Assembly: GCF_003590095.1 (NCBI RefSeq) | Contig: NC_039481.1 | Span: 10,757,895 to 10,821,894 of the forward strand | Reading direction: 5' to 3' | Source: Trichoplusia ni | Lineage: Eukaryota > Arthropoda > Insecta > Lepidoptera > Noctuidae | DNA: 64,000 bases | In this document: in pieces, positions 11,085 through 21,796 of the stretch | Numbering within the stretch: position 1 is the first letter of the stretch | Layout: every line of letters starts with the position of its first letter | Position numbers and translations under genes: made by a program | Notes under the pieces: generated by a model | The model's input: the letters and a program-made list of their open reading frames with translations, nothing else | Databases searched by the model: none | Told to the model about the DNA's origin: nothing

Positions 11085-12404
11085 ATGAGCGAAAGAAACA
11101 ATATAACATTTAGAAGACATCGAATGACTAAAACTAACTCCTGTGGCGATTTGAATTCAAGTTGCTCATTAGATACAACTATGTCTGAAGAATTGTTAGT
11201 TAAAAGTCTAGACCTATCGACTCATATATCGTCAAACGTAGTTGAAAATTTAAAACTAGAAATAGATTGCCTTAAAACAAATTTATCGAGTACTCAAAAT
11301 GAACTTGACAACATTATATTGGAGAATAATGGCTTAAAACAACAACTTCTTAAACTTAGCCAAGAAATTAATTTACTTAAAAATATATGTAAAAGCCCTT
11401 TGTCTTCTCTGAGAAAAGCCACACCTTCCAAGCGTAACCTCAGAAGCAAACGCCGGCTCACGGATACTTTTGAAAATAGCTCGCCGAACAACTCGATTTA
11501 TAGATCGTCTGGTTCAAAAAAGTCGAGCAAAGAAGAGTGCTCGAAGACAAATAATCAAAAGACAGAATCTACTTCTACTTTAATTGAGGATAATAGTAAA
11601 AATGATAAAGAAGACAGCAGACAGGAAGTGACTTCAGATGTTTGTAAAAACCACAAAAAGAAAGAGCAACAATGTAAAAGAGCTTTCATCTTTGGGGGAC
11701 AACAGTGTTCTAAATTATCTGAGCATATGGAGAAATCGAGGTTAAATAACCCATATGAAAGGTACAAATTCATTTCTTTTATAAAACCTCACGCCACAAC
11801 TGAAGAAATACTTTTGAGCGCGAAACTATTTAATATCACACCCAATGACAGAATTATTATATCAGTTGGTGAACACGACCAAAATCCCCAAAGTATAATG
11901 AAAAACTTATATGCATTTGTAAAAACTTATATTATGTGTCCAATCATTGTTATTGAAATTCGAAGAAGCATGCATCTAAATGAATATAAATTAAACAACA
12001 TGTTAAAATTCATATGTACTCAAAACAATCATACTTACTTCATTGACCATGGTTTTGTTTCTGATAATGTTAGACTAAGTTTGTGTAAAAGTATAAATTC
12101 TGGATTGGATCAAATAGATTATAATGTAAGATTTTTAGGATATCATAAGAATAAATTCTTATCTTATAACGGTCGCACACCTAAAAGGTTTACTGGCTCG
12201 CAAATTATATTAGCAAGAAACTCTAGAAAGCCTCATGTACCACAAAAATTGGATCGTAATGTAGAAATAAAAAAAGGTACAATACCTTTCTATTTTCCTA
12301 TTATAAAAAAAATGTCGACGAATGTACCAAAAGTAAATTCAGTAAATTCTCCTGTTATAACAAAAATATCACAACCTGAATTAAATAATTTTTTTCGTAA
12401 ATAA
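11085..12404 (+). CDS. LINE ORF1 protein: coiled coil plus degenerate SGNH/esterase-like domain
   Basis: A 439-residue protein counted from the ATG at 11085. The same frame is open back to 11040, but the only earlier start there is a TTG, so I chose the ATG. Residues about 45-102 form a heptad-rich, Leu/Ile/Asn-rich coiled coil (for example LKLEIDCLKTNLSS and LKQQLLKLSQEINLL), the usual trimerisation region of LINE ORF1 proteins. Residues about 103-195 are basic and Ser/Lys-rich and may bind nucleic acid. From about 198 to 330 the pattern FIFGGQQCSKL (201-211), then SVGEHDQNP (260-268), resembles the GDS and GxND blocks of the SGNH-hydrolase domain in ORF1 proteins of CR1-like LINEs. The expected DS is replaced by QQ, so esterase activity is doubtful. 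ORF1 protein is expected to coat the element RNA. It ends at TAA 12402-12404, inside the start of the ORF2 frame. Confidence 0.85.
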   Translation: MSERNNITFRRHRMTKTNSCGDLNSSCSLDTTMSEELLVKSLDLSTHISSNVVENLKLEIDCLKTNLSSTQNELDNIILENNGLKQQLLKLSQEINLLKNICKSPLSSLRKATPSKRNLRSKRRLTDTFENSSPNNSIYRSSGSKKSSKEECSKTNNQKTESTSTLIEDNSKNDKEDSRQEVTSDVCKNHKKKEQQCKRAFIFGGQQCSKLSEHMEKSRLNNPYERYKFISFIKPHATTEEILLSAKLFNITPNDRIIISVGEHDQNPQSIMKNLYAFVKTYIMCPIIVIEIRRSMHLNEYKLNNMLKFICTQNNHTYFIDHGFVSDNVRLSLCKSINSGLDQIDYNVRFLGYHKNKFLSYNGRTPKRFTGSQIILARNSRKPHVPQKLDRNVEIKKGTIPFYFPIIKKMSTNVPKVNSVNSPVITKISQPELNNFFRK

Positions 12405-15291
12405 GTCTTCCTACACTATATTTCACCAAAATATTGCGGGTGTCTTAAATAAGATACAGGACCTGGAAGTAGCCCTACTAGAACTTTACGACTTAAAGAA
12501 AAATGTTGCAGTAGTGTGTTTAAGTGAACATTTTATAAAAAATCACGAGGAACAGTATCTCAATTTAAGCGGGTTTTACCTGGCGGATATATTTTCTCGT
12601 GATAACCAACGCCGCGGAGGTACTTGTATACTATGTAAAAATTCATATGAAAGTTCTAAACTTGATATAACAAGGGAGTTTGCAGTAGAAAAACACTTTG
12701 AAATATGTGGAATAATAATAAAAAAACTCAAACTTATAGTACTTTGTATATATAGAACTCCGGACTCCGATGTAAACAAATTCTTTAATAATCTTGAAAA
12801 AATTCTTATAAGACTTCAATATAAAAAACAAAACATAATAATTTGTGGAGATTTTAATATAGATTTATTACTATCAGATAAGAATAGCACTAATTTTAAA
12901 GAATTGATGCTTAATTACGGCATAGAACACTACATAAATGAGCCAACCAGGCAAAAGAAATATATAGATAATATCATTGGTAATGTTGATAATGGTGTTG
13001 GTGAAATTTATAATCTGTACCTTTCGGATCACAACACAGCTCAAACTGTTACTGTAAAAGAGCAAGCTAGTAATGTAAAAAACTATTATTTTGTAAATCA
13101 TGACGATCTCAGTAGGGAAAACGTACTTAAGTTTATAAATTATATTAGTTGCTTAAGTTTTAATGAAATTTATGAGATTTCAGATGGTAATGAGGCATTT
13201 GAGAGATTTCATGATACATTGATATTATTTTATAAACTATGTTTCCCGAGTATAAGAGTAAAGAAAAAATATGATATTAACAAACCTAAATGGATAACCA
13301 GAGGGATTAGAACTAGTAGTAAAAATAAAAGGTCATTACGGTATGTCTACTATCTAAACAAGAATAGTGAAAATAAAAATAGGTATAAAAATTATTCCAA
13401 AATATTAAGAAAATGTATGTATAATCTTCAAGCTATGTGTAATCAAAGACACATAGCCCATTCTCATAATAAAGTTAAAGCTACTTGGAACGTTGTAAAG
13501 CGGAATATGGGTAATGCTAAAAATAGAGAGAGTATCAATATCATTAAAGATAACAACACAACAATTTCTTCTGGTTCGGATATTGCAAATAAATTTAACA
13601 AATTCTTCGTAGACGTTGCTAAAAACAATGATTTAAATAATAATGATTATAGTAAAGTAAATATTAATAGTATAGTGTCACATGATAAAAGTATTTTTAT
13701 AGAACCCACTGATGATGTTGAAGTCTGTCAGATCATAATGAATTTAAAAAACACAAACTCCTGTGGTTATGATAACATTTCAACAGATATCATAAAATGT
13801 ATATCTCAGCATATAGCACCGCCTCTGGCGCATATTATCAACCTATCTCTTTACCATGGTTGTTTCCCAAACAGGCTGAAAGTGTCATTAGTAAAACCAT
13901 TGCACAAAAAAGGTTCTAAATCCGATGTTAATAATTATAGACCCATAGCCTTAACTCCGATTTTATCGAAAATATTTGAGAGAATTATGTATAAAAGGGT
14001 GCTAAAATATTTAAATAAGTTTAATATTCTTGCAAAAGAACAATATGGATTCCAACAAAACAAATCTACAACATTAGCTATATACACTTTGATTAAAGCA
14101 GTAATGAATAATATTAATTGTAATACATCTTCTTGTGCCTTATTTTTAGACCTGAGCAAGGCTTTTGATCTTGTAGACCATTCAATATTAATTGGTAAAA
14201 TGGAGAAATATGGCATCAGAGGTTCTGCTCAAAAATGGTTCGAATCATATTTAAGTAATAGAAAACAGATAACCAGAGTAACAAAACTTAATGATATAAA
14301 TAACACACTAGAAAATTTTGATTCTATGCCACTCATAAATCACTGTGGCGTACCACAAGGGAGTATTCTGGGACCATTATTATTTTTAATCTATGTAAAT
14401 GATTTGCCAAATATAATCAAACATCAGTGTGTTCTATTTGCGGATGACACCACGGTAATTATAGATTGTAAAAACCCGCAAAACCTTGACACCATTGTAA
14501 ACGAAACATTAGATGACATTACTAAGTGGCTAAGTATTAACAAACTAAAAATAAATATATCCAAAACAAATGTTTTAAAATTTGGAACATGGAGAAGCAA
14601 ACCCATACATTTAAATGTCGCATACAATGGTCAATCGATTGAGCAAGTTTATAGTGCGAGATTTCTTGGAGTTATTCTCGATGAACACCTTGCATGGAAA
14701 AACCATATAGATAATGTATGTAATAAGATAAATAAGTTCGTATTTGCTTTAAGAAGGGTCAAAGATATTACCTCAACCCAGACGGCTATTCTTGTTTACC
14801 ATGCATATGTTTGTTCAATCATTCGTTACGGAATAATTGTTTGGGGAAATTCCACAGATGTTTCAAGAGTTTTGATAGCGCAAAAAAAATGCATTCGCGC
14901 AATATTTAATTTACAATGGTCTGAATCCTGTAGACCTGTGTTTCAGTCCAATGATTTGTTAACTGTTCCGTCCATTTATATTTATGAGATCGCAAAATTC
15001 TTGAGATCTAACCTTTCGCTTTTTAAAGTTAGGGACAATAGAAACAAGAGAAAAGCAACGTTTCAGCCTTTTGAAGTGCCTATACCAAGATTAGAATTAG
15101 TTAGACGGAGTTGTGTTTATATGGCTCCCCTAATTTATAATACTCTACCTAAGCCTATAACTGAACTTCCTTATAAAAAATTCTGTATGGTTTTAAAAAA
15201 ATGGTTGATAAAAGAAAATTATTATTCGGTAGATGAGTTTTTAGAAAAAAATAAATGTAAATCTTTCGGTTATAAAATTAAACTTAAGTAG
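12385..15291 (+). CDS. LINE ORF2 polyprotein: AP endonuclease + reverse transcriptase
   Basis: A 968-codon open frame that nicks the target DNA and copies the element RNA into it (target-primed reverse transcription). The endonuclease is at residues about 10-220, with HQN (14-16), SEH (47-49), GDFNID (155-160) and SDH (214-216), matching the catalytic and metal-binding signature of APE-type nucleases. The reverse transcriptase is at about 460-760: NYRPIALTP (517-525), FLDLSKAFD (587-595) and FADD (685-688) supply the three catalytic aspartates. YGIIVWGNS (about 815-823) and a C-terminal YYSVDEFLE (946-954) follow. I set the start at 12385, the first codon after the upstream stop. There is no in-frame ATG before 12907, which lies inside the endonuclease after its Asn and Glu residues. 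GTG at 12514 would also cut off the HQN motif. Expression must therefore use frameshifting, reinitiation or a non-AUG start. No premature stop is present. Confidence 0.9.
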   Translation: MIFFVNKSSYTIFHQNIAGVLNKIQDLEVALLELYDLKKNVAVVCLSEHFIKNHEEQYLNLSGFYLADIFSRDNQRRGGTCILCKNSYESSKLDITREFAVEKHFEICGIIIKKLKLIVLCIYRTPDSDVNKFFNNLEKILIRLQYKKQNIIICGDFNIDLLLSDKNSTNFKELMLNYGIEHYINEPTRQKKYIDNIIGNVDNGVGEIYNLYLSDHNTAQTVTVKEQASNVKNYYFVNHDDLSRENVLKFINYISCLSFNEIYEISDGNEAFERFHDTLILFYKLCFPSIRVKKKYDINKPKWITRGIRTSSKNKRSLRYVYYLNKNSENKNRYKNYSKILRKCMYNLQAMCNQRHIAHSHNKVKATWNVVKRNMGNAKNRESINIIKDNNTTISSGSDIANKFNKFFVDVAKNNDLNNNDYSKVNINSIVSHDKSIFIEPTDDVEVCQIIMNLKNTNSCGYDNISTDIIKCISQHIAPPLAHIINLSLYHGCFPNRLKVSLVKPLHKKGSKSDVNNYRPIALTPILSKIFERIMYKRVLKYLNKFNILAKEQYGFQQNKSTTLAIYTLIKAVMNNINCNTSSCALFLDLSKAFDLVDHSILIGKMEKYGIRGSAQKWFESYLSNRKQITRVTKLNDINNTLENFDSMPLINHCGVPQGSILGPLLFLIYVNDLPNIIKHQCVLFADDTTVIIDCKNPQNLDTIVNETLDDITKWLSINKLKINISKTNVLKFGTWRSKPIHLNVAYNGQSIEQVYSARFLGVILDEHLAWKNHIDNVCNKINKFVFALRRVKDITSTQTAILVYHAYVCSIIRYGIIVWGNSTDVSRVLIAQKKCIRAIFNLQWSESCRPVFQSNDLLTVPSIYIYEIAKFLRSNLSLFKVRDNRNKRKATFQPFEVPIPRLELVRRSCVYMAPLIYNTLPKPITELPYKKFCMVLKKWLIKENYYSVDEFLEKNKCKSFGYKIKLK

Positions 15292-15467
15292 TGTCAATAA
15301 CTGTGTTGTAATTATTAGAAACTATATTACTAGCGTTTATTTAATTTGTAAAAGTCAAGATTAATCTTGTAATTCATTTGCATGCCGCTAATGGTAAATG
15401 TGCTGAACAATTGTAATGTATGTAATGTAACACCTGCATCATGTACCACATTTGAGCAAATAAAGGA
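15292..15467 (+). other. LINE 3' UTR with AATAAA
   Basis: The 176 bases between the ORF2 stop and the tail contain no open frame. AATAAA at 15459-15464 ends only 3 bases before the TTA tail, so the element may carry its own 3'-end signal. Confidence 0.7.
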
Positions 15468-15485
15468 TTATTATTATTATTATTA
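15468..15485 (+). repeat. (TTA)6 LINE 3' tail
   Basis: Six tandem TTA units, then TTTA, where a poly(A) tail would lie in other LINEs. A short A/T-rich microsatellite tail is a known feature of several CR1-like and I-like LINE lineages and fixes the 3' boundary and + orientation of the element. Confidence 0.85.
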
Positions 15486-15594
15486 TTTATACAAATATCA
15501 AATACTAAAAATATAGATGACGAGGCTAAGGAACGGTTGTTAACGTCATCAATCCGTTAGATGACAGCTAGATGTCTTACTTAGTTGTTCATTT

Positions 15595-15662
15595 TTTCAG
15601 CTTATTGTATTTTACAAAACCCTCGGTGTAGCAAATCCGACTCGCACTTGACTGGTTTTTCC
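15595..15662 (-). repeat. Head fragment of the 'GACAG.CGGAC' repeat
   Basis: The minus strand AACCAGTCAAGTGCGAGTCG, GATTTGCTACACCGAGGGTT, is a good match to the family head. It lies about 100 bases beyond the LINE tail. Confidence 0.6.
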
Positions 15663-16924
15663 CAAGGTGCATTATTATTAAAAGATAATTAATTAAAGAT
15701 AGAGGTTATTAGTATTTAGTCATTTCTTTAACGATAAAAAAAGATCATAATGTTTCTAAATTTGACAAAAAAAGTGTAATTTTTGTTGTTAAAGAAATAT
15801 AACTATAAAGAAATATACATATTTTGTTGCTATAATAATGAAGATCTAGATTATTTCCAATACCTTTTCAGCACGTCAGTTTTGTCCTTCAAGTATCAGA
15901 CATTCTTTTCATACATACTTTATATCTCCACTGGTTTTATGAATAATAGCCACCAATGCGACGCGAATAAAAATAATTTCATAAATAATAATAAAGACGA
16001 TAGTCTGGTTTATCCTGATATAAATGTTCGGATAAACACAAACTAAGAGTAATAACACGGCGAGATTAAGACGTAAAAAATGACATCCACCGTCGAGATG
16101 CAATGTATAAGGCTTATTACGAGACACACGGGCAGGCAGCCTCAACACTTTTCAGAAATAATTTATTAATGTTAAATGCTATTCTACTAAGCTTTAAAGG
16201 AATAATTAGGTACTTATGATTTCTGTTGTTAACTAAATTGTCTTTAACAGTAGCCGCACCTTATCACCATGAGTGGTGGTCATAAAATGAAGTAAACAAC
16301 ATAAGCCCCAAGACTTCGACTTTTATAAACTTCATTTGTACAAATCTATTTGTTTAAACGGGAATTTTCCTTTATTCTTCTTGTCGAGAGATTTTTTTTC
16401 TGACTGGCATTGCCTGTAGCATTCATGAGAACATGGGATACGGAGGTGTTGTTTAGGGGAAATGACAGCAAGCGCAACGAATACTTCTTAAAATAACGTT
16501 TACGAGTTATGGAACCCAGACAAGAAAAACAAAACTCAATCGACATAATATATTTCTTTCAAGACCGAAACCTACTCACTTTTTTCGGTAATGATTTCAG
16601 AGTTTTTATATGAATTCCCACTTGACTCAGTGCATTAATAAAAATGTTCGATGAAGCTCCAAGCAGTGTGTACGACGCCTGAAAGATTAGCAAGCGAAAG
16701 CGAAACACTTTTCAGCATGGCAATTTGTGCGAATATTAACACCTACAGAACGTACTGGATTAGACCGAGCTGTTCCTTGGAATTATAACGGTTTATTTAC
16801 ACCTTGTTCTCTAACAATATTACGGCTTGTTCATAATAATATCTTAATGTTTTGTTTGCTGTGAAATGTGTGAAGATTTTTACGTAATATTTGACTATTG
16901 TGCCAAAAGTGTAGTTATTGGTTT
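15663..16924. other. Non-coding stretch
   Basis: AT-rich flank of the LINE, no recognised element. Confidence 0.5.
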
Positions 16925-17060
16925 GACATTCGAAATTGATTGTTTGTTTGTCAATGGCCTGAATGACTATTTATCTAGACGATACAACCTGGTGACGGAT
17001 GGACAGACAGAGAACTGAGCCTCAGAAATAGGCTTCACTTTAGTATTTAATACGAAATGG
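16925..17060 (+). repeat. Dispersed 'GACAG.CGGAC' repeat
   Basis: GATACAACCTGGTGACGGAT, GGACAGACAGAGAACTGAG, CCTCAGAAATAGGC: the core and part of the 3' end of the family. Confidence 0.6.
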
Positions 17061-19599
17061 TAAAAATCTTTTCATCATTCATACCATATTTTTACAGTTT
17101 GCAGTAATTTAATTTATTACAGCAAGCAATTATTCGAATTGATAAAATCTGGTTGCGACCACGACCTGAGCAACCTATTTGACACATCAAGCCATTAAAG
17201 GCAATTATGAATATTCGCTTTAATTCCCAACTCCTCATTTAATTAACATGCAACGCGATAAATAAGTTTGCTATCGACCTATAAATACAAAAGTAGTAAA
17301 ATTTTAGTACACTTTGTTGGATGAAGTTGTATCTATCATTAACCTTTTGGACCTTAATAGAGATAGATGGATCTTTTCAGAAGTAAAGTAAACTCGCTAT
17401 TGTTCGACAGATGATTTGTTTCCCTTTTGAAGATAGATTGAGTATCGTGAGTTGTTAATGATTTTGGGTAGTCAAGGATCTTAGTATCAAGTCTTAAAGT
17501 AGAGCTGTTGTTGCTGTGTGAGTTTCTCCTTTACGTTAAAATTGCATATTTATGATGTTTTTTTTTTTTTTGCGGAGTTGATATATTAACATATATAGTT
17601 GATGTTAACAAAGTGTTTCTTAATTTTTTTTTTCTAATTCGCTTGTTTGAGTCTATCCATGGATTGTCAATTTTCGAATGAAATAAATGAATTAAATTTT
17701 CTCTCTCTCATTTATTTCATTTTGTCATGCCATAGTCATCCTGTATAAATTTTGCGAGTAGTGGTAATGATCCCTCTATGTCAATAAGAGACTTACAAAT
17801 ATGTGAAGTAAATCCGACTCGAGACAAAACAACTTCTCTTTCATTCCATTCAGCTTCATTCTGAACTTTCCATTTTTATTACAAACGCATCTCAAAATCC
17901 CGGACGCGTCTAAAGCCGGACGAAACGGACGGTTAAATCCGGACAGATGGCGAGACTTTGGACTCCGGGTGAATTTCGAGAGCACATGTGATTTGGTCGG
18001 TGCGAATTTCACAGCAACCAGATTTATGGTAGTGCAATTACTGTTGGAATATTTAGGAGAGATTTAGTTGTAGCTCTCGTGTTTTCCATTTAAGGCATTT
18101 TAGTATGCTGGAGTATTAAAAGTCGATTTATTGCTGTGCGAAAGTTGCTCTCGGTTGTGCAACTTTACGTTGTATTAAATTGAATTGGATATTTTGCTGT
18201 GTTGTTTTTGGTTTATTTAGCTGTATTGTGTTATGTTACTACTTTTAATGATAGTATTGTATCACGAGTTAAGGCATACGTAGAAATAACATTGAAATTT
18301 GTATTTTCATTTTTTGGAAACCATTCTATCTAGTTAGAGCTTTATGTAGTAAATTTACTCTTCCGATAGTTATTGGAAAAAGTTGATATAGGAAATACAG
18401 GGGATAAAACTGCAATATCGCTTTTTCGGCCGTCAAACTCTTACTTAGAATCGTTCTGTTTTTTTATTATTTGGTTGTTGGACATCCTATACCGGTATAT
18501 TTTTGTAGGCAAAACGATGACAAAATAAATTTATAAAATATTGTACTTCAAAATACGGATATCCTACCAAGTGTATTAAAATACTTAATACATATTTCTT
18601 TACAGGACATTAATTCTTTCCAACTATATTATTCTCAGATAACTATTAAGCACTTTTCTTGGTTTTAAATTTTTCAGTTTAACTAACCTAGTTGTGATCG
18701 GTTTATGTGACAACAGATTCAATTGATCAGTCTTCCAGAGTCGTCACTCTAAGCTCCAAATCCAGTGTTAAAGTGACCACAATACGTGAGACGGTTACAG
18801 GATAACTGGTATATATAAATCAGGGTACTTCAAGGGTACTTTTGTTTCATGCTGCGTAAGTTATGAGTGACTGACACTATGTGTAGTAAATACCTATAAT
18901 GATAAAGAGCACCTCAGACTTCACAAGTTTATAGCTGATATATAATCTTGGCATCTTGGTTATACACGTGCAAGTATCTGGAATAAGCAAATATAGCGCC
19001 AATCTAAATGTCTTAAATTATCCATAACTAATGGTTTCTACCGTATTTCTAAGAATATTATTGTATTTTCTTGAATCAAGCCAACAGACAGAAAGTACCT
19101 ACATATTTGAATTATCATGTTTCACACTACTGCTACATTTTTTAGTCGTTCTTGAATGTACATATTTACCTGAAATTCGCTTAAATCTCGTAACTTCAAG
19201 CAACTTTCAATTACAATTCGCTACGAAAATGCATTACATATTTTATTTTAGAGCGTTTGACGTAGCACATAGCTACGCCGTAGTGAAATGTTAACGATGT
19301 ACAACAGTTTTAGCAAATTGAAAATGTTTGTTTGCTTTTGTATTGAACAATTGTTGTTTGATTAAATTGTTTATTGTATGCAATTTGTAAGCATATTCAA
19401 ATTATTGTTATGGAAACCAATAGATAGAATATTGAATATATATATGGATTTTTTAATTTGCATTGTAGTTTCAATAATTTTATACCACGTAAATGTCGCA
19501 AGGCTGGGTACAGGTTTCATCAGGTTTAATCATAGGGTTCTCATTGATTACCACGGTAGGTCACTGTGAGCATTCGATATCAGATAAAAATTTTTGGAG
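17061..19599. other. Non-coding stretch with a CGGAC-rich patch
   Basis: Mostly AT-rich with a T14 run near 17558. At 17898-17950 the word CGGAC occurs four times in a locally GC-rich patch; the 78-codon minus frame over it has no recognisable domain. Confidence 0.4.
17678..17720. repeat. Perfect 13-bp inverted repeat, 17-nt loop
   Basis: ATGAAATAAATGA at 17678-17690 is matched by TCATTTATTTCAT at 17708-17720, with a (CT)n loop. Confidence 0.85.
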
Positions 19600-19765
19600 T
19601 CCAGATTTCCGCACGTGCTTTTCTTTTACCGCTTATCAAAGAAAAGAACAGAGGTGGATTTCAGTGCGGTTTCCAGGCAGTAAAACTGTAAAACTCTCTT
19701 TCGCTCAACCCAAAGCGGACTCCTCATTTTTTTATTTTCTATCATCGCCAAAAACAAATATATCA
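19600..19765 (+). mobile_element. Interspersed repeat, 'AGTAAAA..GCTCA.CCCA' family, copy 1
   Basis: AAAGAACAGAGGTGGATTTC, then CAGTAAAACTGTAAAACTC, TTTCGCTCAACCCAAAGCGG and ATTTTCTATCATCGCC, line up with the copies at 36.8-37.1 kb (minus) and 57.1-57.2 kb (plus). The 91-codon open frame here is not considered coding. Confidence 0.5.
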
Positions 19766-20942
19766 TAAAATTTGTTTCTCAAATCTTCAAAACACTTCAC
19801 TTCAAAAACAATCTTTGGGATCAAAAAAAAACATGCAATAAATAAAAAAAAACATTTTTACACGACTCGACATATCAAAAACGTAATGTTTTAAATTCTG
19901 AAAACGAGGTTCTATCTAAAAATAGAGGCATACGTGATCTACTGAAATGTTTCAGCTTTTAACGAGAATGAAAAACTGTGACAATTGTTATTCTATGTAA
20001 AAATTTAACTGAAGGCTAAAATAACAGTGAGTCATGTCCATTCGGTGTACATTATTTTTAGTGGTTCCAGTTGTTAAATGTTAAAATAGAAAAATAACTG
20101 TGAGGAATTAAAAAATGTTTTTTTTTTATTGGATAAAGATGATCAAGCAACGATCTAAGTACAATATTTTATTCCCATCCTAGATCGGTTAAATGACCTA
20201 CTAGATCTTACCAATGAAATTTTACTAATAACGTTAAACTTAACCCGAAGTATCCAGGTGGCTAAAGCAGCAAAAAATTATAGTTTCATAGTAAGCAGTT
20301 TTAGTCGGTTCCCATCAAATTAGTTTTAGTTAAAAAACTGGGACCTTTACCAATCTACATCACATTATTTGATGAAACTGTATCATCAGCCAAAAAAGCA
20401 GTTTCAAAAAACCTTTGACCTCAAAATACGCAAATAATGCGCCTACTCGAGAAAGGGTCTTAATACGCTTTATCATCATTACCCTAGGGACACTGATCTT
20501 GAACATTACTCACAAAATGATCGACCTTAGGTCCCTAATTTGTAAGGTCAATCACCCCACCAAGCTAAAATGTAAACCCATTTCTTGGAAGCTTTCGGGT
20601 TTTGAATAATTTTCGCATTGATTTGTGTAGCATTCATTTATTTTGTAACAAATATTTAGAATTATTTGATTGATCACTTTTGAACACTAACTCTTCTGTT
20701 CTTTGTCTTGGCATTTCGGAAAGACAAGTCTTTAAAATTCGTGACCTAATTTGATTATAATGAAATGAAATCATTTATTCTGTATGTAGGATGTATTATC
20801 ACTTTATATGTCTTCTTTTTTTTAGAGAACGCTTAAGTCGACATTTCCTATCTGACTACCCTGAGAAGAATTGTCGAATACACTAACATTCTATCAACAC
20901 TCTATAGATACTGTGCTCCAGATGTTACCCAGTACTTATCTA
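19766..20942. other. Non-coding stretch
   Basis: No element recognised. Confidence 0.5.
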
Positions 20943-21220
20943 TATCTATACTAATATATAAAGCTGAAGGGTTTGTTTGTTTGACTGCGCTAATCTCAGG
21001 AACTGCTGGTTTAAATTGAAAAATTATTTTGTGTTGAATAGCCCATTTATCGAGAAAGGCTTTAGGCTATATACCATCACGCTGCGACTAATAGGAGCGA
21101 AGATACAATTGAAAATGTGGAAAAAACAGGGAAAATTATTCATCTTCGAGGGCTTCCGTTCAAAAATTCCTAACTTATATCTTCTAACCACGCGAACGAA
21201 GTCGCGGGCAACAGCTAGTA
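20943..21220 (-). mobile_element. Interspersed repeat 'CTAGCTGTTGCCCGCGAC', copy 2
   Basis: The same repeat in reverse, from CTATACTAATATATAAAGCTG to the reverse complement of the CTAGCTGTTGCC start at its right edge. It has an extra internal stretch (around GGAAAATTATTCATCTTCG) absent from the copy at 7.9 kb, so this is a longer subtype. The open frames over it (for example 20977-21351) are repeat artefacts. Confidence 0.8.
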
Positions 21221-21540
21221 TACATATACACAAGTCGCCCTATTGTTACCACGCACAACTTATAAACAACGTCGATGAATCTACAATGGCTTTGTCTGTA
21301 ACATATGATGTAGTCTCTCCGATATTTATGGCTGTTCTCAGGATATCATAAATATTTAAGAGGCAGAAGGCAGATTTGTTTTTCATGTACTTTTTATGAA
21401 AGACGAAATCAAGACAAAGTCAATTGTGAATTATTTCTGGTCTCTATTAACACAATTTATTATTAAGATTTCGTACCCAAAGAGAATAAGTTTAGAACCC
21501 TTTTAATAACGTACCTACATTATTACGTCTTGGTTATCCG

Positions 21541-21796
21541 TTTTACCCGTGTTTCGGAAGGCACGTTAAATTGTGGGTCTCGGCTGTTATTCTTACATCT
21601 TTGACAGTCGTTACAGGTATTCAGAAGCTTGAAAAGTCTGACAACCAATCTAACCAAGGGGTATCGTGTCGCCTAGGTAACTGGGTTGAGGAGGTCAGAT
21701 AGGCAGTCCCTCCTTGTAAAACACTGGTACTTAACTGAAACCGGTTAGACTGGTAGCCAACCCCAACATAGTTGGGAATAGGCTAGGCCAATGATG
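21541..21796 (-). mobile_element. Interspersed repeat 'TTTTTCCCAACTATGTT', copy 2
   Basis: The plus strand runs from GTTTCGGAAGGCACGTTAAA through CTGGGTTGAGGAGGTCAG to CCAACATAGTTGGGAATAGG. It is the reverse complement of the family seen at 9.56 kb, and somewhat longer at the 3' side of the family orientation. Confidence 0.75.

Larger units (their letters stand above)
10376..15490 (+). mobile_element. Non-LTR retrotransposon (LINE), apparently full-length
   Basis: A LINE with the usual order: 5' UTR, ORF1, ORF2, short 3' UTR and a simple-repeat tail. ORF2 carries an apurinic-type endonuclease and a reverse transcriptase; no RNase H domain is visible after the RT. The RT and C-terminal motifs (YGIIVWGNS, then YYSVDEFLE near the end) and the esterase-like ORF1 suggest the CR1/Daphne/L2 side of the CR1-Jockey assemblage. 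The clade call is from recognition, not a tree. Both ORFs are uninterrupted, so this copy is young or recently mobile. The 3' end is set by the TTA tail at 15468-15485. The 5' end is not resolved: I placed it near 10376 because the sequence there changes from TA-rich repeat to the stretch leading to ORF1. No target-site duplication was identified. Confidence 0.9.

Noticed and set aside
20977..21351. 124-codon open frame
   Set aside because: It lies almost wholly inside a reverse copy of the CTAGCTGTTGCC repeat.
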